Of a DNA stretch of 50,814 bases, positions 45,475-50,814 are shown in pieces. Source of the DNA: Trichormus sp. NMC-1 (GTDB lineage Bacteria; Cyanobacteriota; Cyanobacteriia; Cyanobacteriales; Nostocaceae); NCBI RefSeq assembly GCF_001858025.1, contig NZ_LZQD01000005.1:381556-432369 (forward strand), read 5' to 3'. The stretch's first letter is position 1. Every line of letters starts with the position of its first letter. The notes below the pieces were generated by a model. That model saw only the letters and a list, made by a program, of their open reading frames with translations, was not told where the DNA came from and did no database searches. The translations under genes and the position numbers were made by a program.

Positions 45475-48234
45475 TCAAGGTAACTTCAAATTTAATTCTT
45501 TTAAAGTTGGATTATCTGGGTTAATCGTCACTGTATTAGGTTCAGCAGGTTTACCATTAACTGTTAATTGATATGTTCCTAATGGTAATTGTTCTAAATA
45601 GAAAATACCAGCACTATTAGTAATAGATATCGTTGATGATTTATTATTAGGGTTAATCGCTTCAACTTTAGCACCAGCAATAGGTTTTCCTTGGGAGTCT
45701 GTGACAGTACCGGCTAGAGTATAGGAAGCAACAAAAGGTATGGAAAAATTAGTATAACTACCTGCAACTACTTCTATTGCAGAAGAAACTTGAGTAGGTT
45801 TATAATCCAGAGGATAACCAGCAGGATCTAAATCTAAACGATAAATACCAGGTTCAAGTCTGACAAATACACCTTGTTTTGTAATATTTGAATTGTTACG
45901 ATTCAGCTTTTTATTATTCAGCATTAATAATAATTCGATATCTTGAGTATAAATCTCTTCATTATTATCTCTAATACCATTATTATTCTTATCTAAAAAT
46001 GGTTGAACAAACATTCCTCCTTCACTGCGTAAACGTTCAAATCTTGTATCTCCAGGGCTAAAAATGGGACTAAAATTAACTGCTGAACCAATTTCAATCC
46101 GATAAGAAGCACTATCTGAAGTTAAAGAAACACCATCATAACGTAAACGTAAAGATAAACCGGGAATAAACACAGTAGAAACAGAAGCTAAAAAACCACT
46201 ACCTTGAGAACCTATACCATAACCTAGATCAAAATCCCAGATAAAACGTTGATCACTTTGACGATATGGTGATTTATATTTCCATTTTAAGGTCAATAAA
46301 TCATTATTGCGATTATTAGAATTATTAGTTTCATAATTTAAAGTTAAAGATTCATTTCCTGGTAAGTTAAAAATATCACCATCATAATTTAACTGTAATC
46401 CTAAACCAGTAGAACTTGATCTAGCTGATACATTAAATTTACGCCACCGAGCGTTAGAGTTCCAGTCTAATTGTCCTTTATTATCCAATTTTAAATTAGA
46501 AGAAGTAAATATATTACCAAAATTCTGATTAAAATTAAAACCCACATTAATAATATCGCTGTTATTATTACCACTGCTGGTAATATTGAAACCTCTGGCT
46601 AAATTCCAATTCAAATTAAAACTCTGAAATAGTTCATTACTAGATAAATTTAGATTAAATTTAGGAGAAGGTCTAAATTCAATATTAGCATTATATTTGA
46701 ATTTTTCTGGTGTTTGTAAAGCTGATACCGCTAATTTCAAGGGAAAGTTATTAGGTTGATAAAATATATCAAATAATCCTAATAGATGTCGATCATAAAC
46801 AACACCAGCACCCAAAGTTAAAGAATCGGAAACACCATAACGATAACCAACTCCTCCGCGAACATCTGTTAAATCACCAAAAAATTCATTAGTTGTTGTT
46901 TGTCTACTCAAACCACCGGATACAATTAAACTTGATGTACCTTTAGTTAACTGTCCAGGAAGATTTAGAAATATCGGTTCTTGTTCTACAGGGGTACTTG
47001 CTAACTGTCCATTTGCATATAATAAAACTCGATAATTTCCGCCATTACTACCAATAGGAATATTATCAAAACGATAAACTCCTGTAGAATCAACTAATAC
47101 CTGATCAAAAATTGTATTATCAAAACCAGAAACTAATTTTACTAAAGTTCCTGGTGCTGCTGTTCCCTCAATAATACGGTTAATAGTATTACTTTGTAAA
47201 CGTTGAGAAGGAGAATAGGCAGTACCATTAAGAGTATCTGCTTTAAAACCAAATCTTCTAATAGTAGTCAAACCCCAATAATCACCCCTACCTTGACTTT
47301 GCCAAAAAGTTGGTTGAGACCCTATAATATAATCATTAAACTCACCTGGTTTAAAATATTGTGCTTCTTGAATTTGCCAAGTTTTATTATCAAGTAAATC
47401 TGGTTGATTAATTCTTAAAAACCAACTTCCTCCTAAGATTGTACCAATGGTTGTTAAAGTACCTTGAGTGGTTAATTTATTACTATTTTCACTACCACTA
47501 AGATTAATTTGTTGTCCAAAAGTGGAAAAAGTCAAATCAGGAGATTTAACAACAGGTAAACCTTCTAATATGACTGGAATTTCTTGTTGGTGGTTTTTTT
47601 TACCTTGAAAATTTAACCAAGGAGGATCAAGTATAATAGAATAGGATACAATATCAAATTGAGTTTTAACTCCTAATAATTCCTCAATTTTAGCAACTGA
47701 GATTACTAAACCTAATTCGGGATCTGTAGTTAATTCTTTGGGGTTAATGCGTTTAATTAAACCAACTCCAGTTACTTCTATTTGTCCATTAGGTAAATTA
47801 TTAACATTTAAATTTAATGCTGTAGTTAAATCTTGAAATGTCACCAACCAATCAGCAAAATTAACTGCTTTTGCTCCATCTTCATAACCTCTGACAAAGG
47901 AAGAGTCTAAAATATTACGCTTACCAACTTTAATTCCTACTGGTAAAATAACAAATTGCGGTGATTTTTCTTCGGGTTTTTGGTTAGAAGCATCAGGAGA
48001 TTGAGTAATTTTAGAAATTAAATTATGATTAATCTGACGTTGAGATGTACTAAAATTTATGGTTTGCTCTAGCTCAGGTTGGGGAGATGAACTAAAAGTT
48101 TTTGTTTGATTACTTTCAGGTTTGGGGTAGGATGGCAAAACTTTAACTTCATTGATAGAATGATTAACAATCTGTTCAGATGAAGTTAAAGCAGGTTGTT
48201 GATGGTAATTCAGCAGTACGTAAGCTGGAAACAC
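45475..48234 (-). CDS. Usher-like outer-membrane protein with C-terminal carboxypeptidase-regulatory-like domains
   Basis: A 919-residue outer-membrane usher-type beta-barrel, the secretion pore of a chaperone-usher pilus system. A periplasmic N-terminal region (about 90-250) is followed by a long run of alternating hydrophobic/polar strands rich in Asn and Ser (about 430-750). Visible features include GGLSRQTTTNEFFGDLTDVR and repeated NLNWNLARG/SGNNNSD strands. A calcium-like DKNNNGIRDNNEE segment and carboxypeptidase-regulatory-like folds then end the protein (TLAGTVTDSQGKPIAGAKVE). The start is a GTG; the preceding in-frame codons (VDLIY, then VFPAYVLLNY) look like the tail of a signal peptide whose beginning is missing. 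The matching chaperone gene lies upstream, beyond a repeat tract. Confidence 0.75.
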   Translation of the reverse strand: MFPAYVLLNYHQQPALTSSEQIVNHSINEVKVLPSYPKPESNQTKTFSSSPQPELEQTINFSTSQRQINHNLISKITQSPDASNQKPEEKSPQFVILPVGIKVGKRNILDSSFVRGYEDGAKAVNFADWLVTFQDLTTALNLNVNNLPNGQIEVTGVGLIKRINPKELTTDPELGLVISVAKIEELLGVKTQFDIVSYSIILDPPWLNFQGKKNHQQEIPVILEGLPVVKSPDLTFSTFGQQINLSGSENSNKLTTQGTLTTIGTILGGSWFLRINQPDLLDNKTWQIQEAQYFKPGEFNDYIIGSQPTFWQSQGRGDYWGLTTIRRFGFKADTLNGTAYSPSQRLQSNTINRIIEGTAAPGTLVKLVSGFDNTIFDQVLVDSTGVYRFDNIPIGSNGGNYRVLLYANGQLASTPVEQEPIFLNLPGQLTKGTSSLIVSGGLSRQTTTNEFFGDLTDVRGGVGYRYGVSDSLTLGAGVVYDRHLLGLFDIFYQPNNFPLKLAVSALQTPEKFKYNANIEFRPSPKFNLNLSSNELFQSFNLNWNLARGFNITSSGNNNSDIINVGFNFNQNFGNIFTSSNLKLDNKGQLDWNSNARWRKFNVSARSSSTGLGLQLNYDGDIFNLPGNESLTLNYETNNSNNRNNDLLTLKWKYKSPYRQSDQRFIWDFDLGYGIGSQGSGFLASVSTVFIPGLSLRLRYDGVSLTSDSASYRIEIGSAVNFSPIFSPGDTRFERLRSEGGMFVQPFLDKNNNGIRDNNEEIYTQDIELLLMLNNKKLNRNNSNITKQGVFVRLEPGIYRLDLDPAGYPLDYKPTQVSSAIEVVAGSYTNFSIPFVASYTLAGTVTDSQGKPIAGAKVEAINPNNKSSTISITNSAGIFYLEQLPLGTYQLTVNGKPAEPNTVTINPDNPTLKELNLKLP

Positions 48235-48280
48235 ATAAATTAAATCAACACGAGGTTTTCAGTTATTTATTTCGGGTTTA

Positions 48281-48990
48281 AGTAGGTAAACAGAAAAATT
48301 TAAAGGTATGTGAAGAAAAGTCAAATCGCCCAAAACTCTCTTCCTGTTCCCTGTTCCTTGTTCCCTGTTCCCTGTTCCTTGTTCCCTGTTCCCTGTTCCT
48401 TGTTCCCTGTTCCCTGTTCCCTGTTCCCTGTTCCCTGTTCCTTGTTCCCTGTTCCCTGTTCCCTGTTCCTTGTTCCCTGTTCCCTGTTCCCTGTTCCCTG
48501 TTCCCTGTTCCTTGTTCCCTGTTCCCTGTTCCTTGTTCCCTGTTCCCTGTTCCTTGTTCCCTGTTCCCTGTTCCTTGTTCCCTGTTCCCTGTTCCCTGTT
48601 CCCTGTTCCTTGTTCCCTGTTCCCTGTTCCCTGTTCCCTGTTCCTTGTTCCCTGTTCCCTGTTCCCTGTTCCTTGTTCCCTGTTCCCTGTTCCCTGTTCC
48701 CTGTTCCCTGTTCCTTGTTCCCTGTTCCCTGTTCCCTGTTCCCTGTTCCCTGTTCCCTGTTCCCTGTTCCTTGTTCCCTGTTCCCTGTTCCCTGTTCCCT
48801 GTTCCCTGTTCCCTGTTCCTTGTTCCCTGTTCCCTGTTCCTTGTTCCCTGTTCCCTGTTCCTTGTTCCCTGTTCCCTGTTCCTTGTTCCCTGTTCCCTGT
48901 TCCTTGTTCCCTGTTCCCTGTTCCTTGTTCCCTGTTCCCTGTTCCCTGTTCCCTTGCCCCAACGACAATTTTTAACGCCCACCTACTTAA
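48281..48990. mobile_element. MITE-like element carrying a roughly 615-bp GTTCCCT heptamer array
   Basis: Bounded by TTTAAGTAGGT on the left (near 48281) and ACCTACTTAA on the right (to 48990), inverted ends shared with the 33330-33445 element. The right part (complement GTTAAAAATTGTCGTTGG) is also shared with it. Between about 48341 and 48955 lie some 88 tandem heptamers, mostly GTTCCCT with interspersed GTTCCTT variants. The right end overlaps the stop codon of the chaperone gene. The array yields long open frames in several frames on both strands (Ser-Leu-Phe-Pro-Val-Pro-Cys on one strand, Asn-Arg-Glu-Gln-Gly-Thr-Gly on the other), which are not genes. Confidence 0.8.
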
Positions 48991-49814
48991 TCAGATTTTG
49001 TTTCTCTTTTAATATCTTCTGGAGAAACAGTGAAATTGACATTAAAAGGTAAAGTTCCGCCTTTTTTGGGAAAGTCCCATTTTAATTGTCCTGAAAAGTT
49101 ATATGTACCGGGTGTGAGGGTTTGTCCTTTGGGGGGATAGACAATTCTAATATATCTATCACCTTCAGCAACAATCGTAGTTTCCTCTAATTTACCAGAG
49201 TTAACAGGCTTACCATTTTGAGTTAAATTCCATTCAGTTCTTGGGCGAGTTGTAGCTTTTCCTGTATTCTTAACTAAAAGTCTAATTTCTTTAGTCTTAC
49301 CATCATAAAATGCCTTTTCAATATTTAAAGTGGGAATTAGCTCACCGTTACGCACAAAAATAGTTGCAGCAATATTAACATCAATACCCACTTCGTTTTT
49401 GGTATTAGGATCACTTTTGTCTTGCAACTGCTCTACAGAAAACATTGCCCTATACTCTCCTTGCGCTAAACTGGGAAGCAACCTAGCATTGAAACGAATA
49501 GAGCGTGTTTGTCCTGGTTCAACCACTAATTCACGGGGAGAAAATGTTAAATAGGGTGTTAAGTCATTAGGACTAGATTCTAAAACTTTAAGTCCTTCCC
49601 GGATATAAGTAAAAGGTTTCAAAGAAACTCTGGCTCGAAATGTTTTATCAGAATTATTAGTAACATCAATAACACCCCTTGCTTGTCCTGATGCTGCTTG
49701 GCGTTCAATGACTAAAGGGGAAACCCGCAATTGTTGACTATAAGCTGGTATGGGAGCAAAACCAATACCAAATAAACATAATAAGGGAAGAATATTTTGT
49801 AATTTTTTCAGCAT
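48987..49814 (-). CDS. Periplasmic pilus-assembly chaperone (PapD-like)
   Basis: A 275-residue chaperone for usher-dependent pilus subunits. From the ATG at 49814 it begins MLKKLQNILPLLCLFGIGFA (signal peptide, cleavage near PAYSQ). The first immunoglobulin-like domain (about 25-150: LRVSPLVIERQAASGQARGV, then VEPGQTRSIRFNARLL and GEYRAMFSVEQL) contains the chaperone G1-strand region. The second domain (about 170-260) runs FVRNGELIPTLNIEKAFYDG to LTPGTYNFSGQLKWDFPKKG. An in-frame extension upstream to 49892 is less likely because it would bury the signal peptide. The stop codon lies inside the terminal repeat of the adjacent MITE-like element. Confidence 0.85.
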   Translation of the reverse strand: MLKKLQNILPLLCLFGIGFAPIPAYSQQLRVSPLVIERQAASGQARGVIDVTNNSDKTFRARVSLKPFTYIREGLKVLESSPNDLTPYLTFSPRELVVEPGQTRSIRFNARLLPSLAQGEYRAMFSVEQLQDKSDPNTKNEVGIDVNIAATIFVRNGELIPTLNIEKAFYDGKTKEIRLLVKNTGKATTRPRTEWNLTQNGKPVNSGKLEETTIVAEGDRYIRIVYPPKGQTLTPGTYNFSGQLKWDFPKKGGTLPFNVNFTVSPEDIKRETKSD

Positions 49815-49924
49815 TTCAGTTATTAATTTTATCTGTATTACACCTGGTATACTCAGAGGATAAAATTCATATAAGGGTGAAAGACTGTCCACCCCTACAG
49901 AAGTTTATCGCCGTCTCTGAAAAA

Positions 49925-50035
49925 TTATTGGGGTGCTAAGGAAAGATTGACACGGAAGCCATAATTGCCAACAGGTAAAGTTGTTCCACTTATAACAGTG
50001 ATACTAACCGGATAATTTTGATTGACAATAGGTCC
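49925..50035 (-). pseudogene. C-terminal remnant of a pilin-like (coat-protein-U-type) gene
   Basis: Read in its own frame, this stretch gives about 36 residues, VNQNYPVSITVISGTTLPVG followed by NYGFRVNLSLAPQ and a stop. The pattern is a pair of beta-strands typical of the end of spore-coat-U or pilin-like secreted subunits, which normally sit beside chaperone-usher genes. It has no start of its own and is joined at its 5' side to the sigma-factor gene, which reads through it in another frame to 49990. The family assignment is inference from pattern and neighbours. Confidence 0.5.
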
Positions 50036-50547
50036 ACATTCTCATAAGAAATATTCAATTTTTCCGCAATTTCTTTATATGATAATTCTTCCTTAAAGTG
50101 CAAAATAAACGTTTCTCGCAGTTTAGGAGGTAACTCATCCATAGCAAGACAAAAAAAATTATCTAATTCTTGTTGCGTAGCAACAAGAATTAGATTTTCT
50201 TCTTCCTGACTAGCTATTTCCTCTTGATATTCAAAACCTATTGCATCCAAACTTTCAACCTGCTTTCCACCCCGACGACGTTCTCTATGGATATCAACAC
50301 AGAGATTATAAGTTAGTTTTGTTACCCAAGTTTTAAAATTTTTAATCTCAACCGTAGAATTACGTATTTTATCCCAAGCTTTCAACATTGCTTGACTCAG
50401 CACATCTTCCCCATCAATAGCGTTACCCATCCACTTGACACAACAACGGTATAGATAGTCTTGATATTCTTGCCATAACTGCCAAAAATCGGAGTTGAGA
50501 TTTTGATACTCAACGCTTGATAATAAGGAAGAATCACAAACGTACAT
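49990..50547 (-). CDS. ECF/sigma-70-family RNA polymerase sigma factor, 3'-truncated
   Basis: A 185-residue protein with sigma-70 region 2 (about 20-95, YLYRCCVKWMGNAIDGEDVL then KTWVTKLTYNLCVDIHRERR) and the start of region 4 (about 140-170, LPPKLRETFILHFKEELSYK then EIAEKLNISYENV). After NISYENV, where the recognition helix continues in relatives (typically K-R-I-x-x-A-R), the frame runs into the pilin-like remnant and reads DLLSIKIIRLVSLL to a stop. The -35-recognition helix-turn-helix is thus incomplete, so promoter binding is probably impaired. It likely once regulated, or was linked to, the chaperone-usher genes directly downstream. Confidence 0.8.
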   Translation of the reverse strand: MYVCDSSLLSSVEYQNLNSDFWQLWQEYQDYLYRCCVKWMGNAIDGEDVLSQAMLKAWDKIRNSTVEIKNFKTWVTKLTYNLCVDIHRERRRGGKQVESLDAIGFEYQEEIASQEEENLILVATQQELDNFFCLAMDELPPKLRETFILHFKEELSYKEIAEKLNISYENVDLLSIKIIRLVSLL

Positions 50548-50705
50548 ATTCAGTGAATTTATATATGTATGTCACTAGCACCATAGTAAAATAACTTAAT
50601 AACTGCCTAATAAGCAATGGTAATTTTGCGTAAGGGTATAATATTTATCAAAATTTTATAAATATGAAGTTGGGATCAAGAACATGACACCACAAAACAT
50701 GATAT

Positions 50706-50776
50706 CTCGTTCCCAGTCTCCAGACTGGGAATGCTATCAGGAGTCTCTGACTCCCTCTAAACAAAAGGCAGAGCCT
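50706..50776. repeat. Interspersed repeat with CTCGTTCCCA end (truncated copy)
   Basis: The left 70 bp match the complete copy at 45233-45339 in the same orientation, including CCCAGTCTCCAGACTGGG. The right terminal repeat is absent. The two copies form direct repeats flanking the whole chaperone-usher/sigma locus. Confidence 0.88.
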
Positions 50777-50789
50777 ATAAAATAAAAAT

Positions 50790-50807
50790 AGTCGGTTTTA
50801 ACCGACT
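50790..50807 (+). terminator. Perfect hairpin at window end
   Basis: AGTCGGTT and AACCGACT pair around a TT loop. Only a short TTA follows, so this is a weak terminator candidate or part of a palindromic repeat extending beyond the window. Confidence 0.35.
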
Positions 50808-50814
50808 TTAGCTT

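Noticed and set aside
48341-48955. Array considered as CRISPR
   Set aside because: Units are 7 bp with no spacers and no cas genes nearby.
48310-49052. Several long open frames on both strands across the heptamer array
   Set aside because: They encode only the seven-residue periodic translation of a 7-bp tandem repeat and are open in several frames because the repeat lacks stop codons.

Overview
The window comes from a filamentous, probably heterocystous cyanobacterium (order Nostocales). It encodes an allophycocyanin alpha-B core subunit, a PlmA-type GntR regulator, a Mo-dependent nitrogenase-family protein and a groESL operon with both CIRCE and K-box sites. It has frequent HIP1 octamers (GCGATCGC), an AT-rich base composition, and many short tandem heptamers and palindromic interspersed repeats. 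The exact genus cannot be fixed from the sequence alone.

Layout. 1-7.5 kb: housekeeping genes (apcD, an RlmD-type rRNA methyltransferase, an anti-sigma-type ATPase, asnS, a Uma2 protein, a NarL-type response regulator). 7.8-10.7 kb: a decayed 2Fe-2S ferredoxin-like gene, then groES-groEL with operators and a terminator. 10.9-14.0 kb: an accessory two-gene unit, a small HEPN-like protein followed by an 889-residue protein with a variant ParA-type ATPase (KGGVGR motif) and a second P-loop NTPase. This is the best candidate for an under-described, possibly defensive, system. 14.1-19.4 kb: urease ureD-ureA, three opposite-strand stress/CsbD-type genes, then ureB-ureC; ureC carries an in-frame palindromic-repeat insertion. 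19.4-28.4 kb: a decayed Rpn-type nuclease gene, a response-regulator/histidine-kinase hybrid, aldehyde dehydrogenase, rpmF, a caspase-fold protein without its catalytic dyad, a Mo-nitrogenase-family protein, a frameshifted VapC-like toxin with its antitoxin, and two very short 5' gene remnants (sulfite-oxidase-like and SLC13-transporter-like). 28.5-37.6 kb: two housekeeping clusters pointing away from each other, asd-dapA-rnj on the minus strand and tig-clpP-clpX on the plus strand. 37.7-45.2 kb: hydrolases, plmA, an S1-type ribosomal protein, a small XRE regulator and a molybdopterin oxidoreductase. 45.2-50.8 kb: a chaperone-usher locus on the minus strand, flanked by direct copies of an interspersed repeat. 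It is disturbed by a roughly 615-bp heptamer tract inside a MITE-like element and by a deletion that joined a sigma-factor gene to the tail of a lost pilin-like gene.

How it fits together. The conserved core (protein folding and proteolysis: groESL, tig-clpP-clpX; lysine pathway: asd-dapA; RNA decay: rnj) is intact. The accessory parts show repeated small-scale erosion: frameshift, internal deletion, 5' stubs, a gene-fusion scar, and repeats inserted into or next to coding sequence. Urease accessory genes ureE, ureF and ureG are not in the window, so urease maturation depends on genes elsewhere. No tRNA, rRNA, CRISPR array or complete insertion sequence was recognised by eye.
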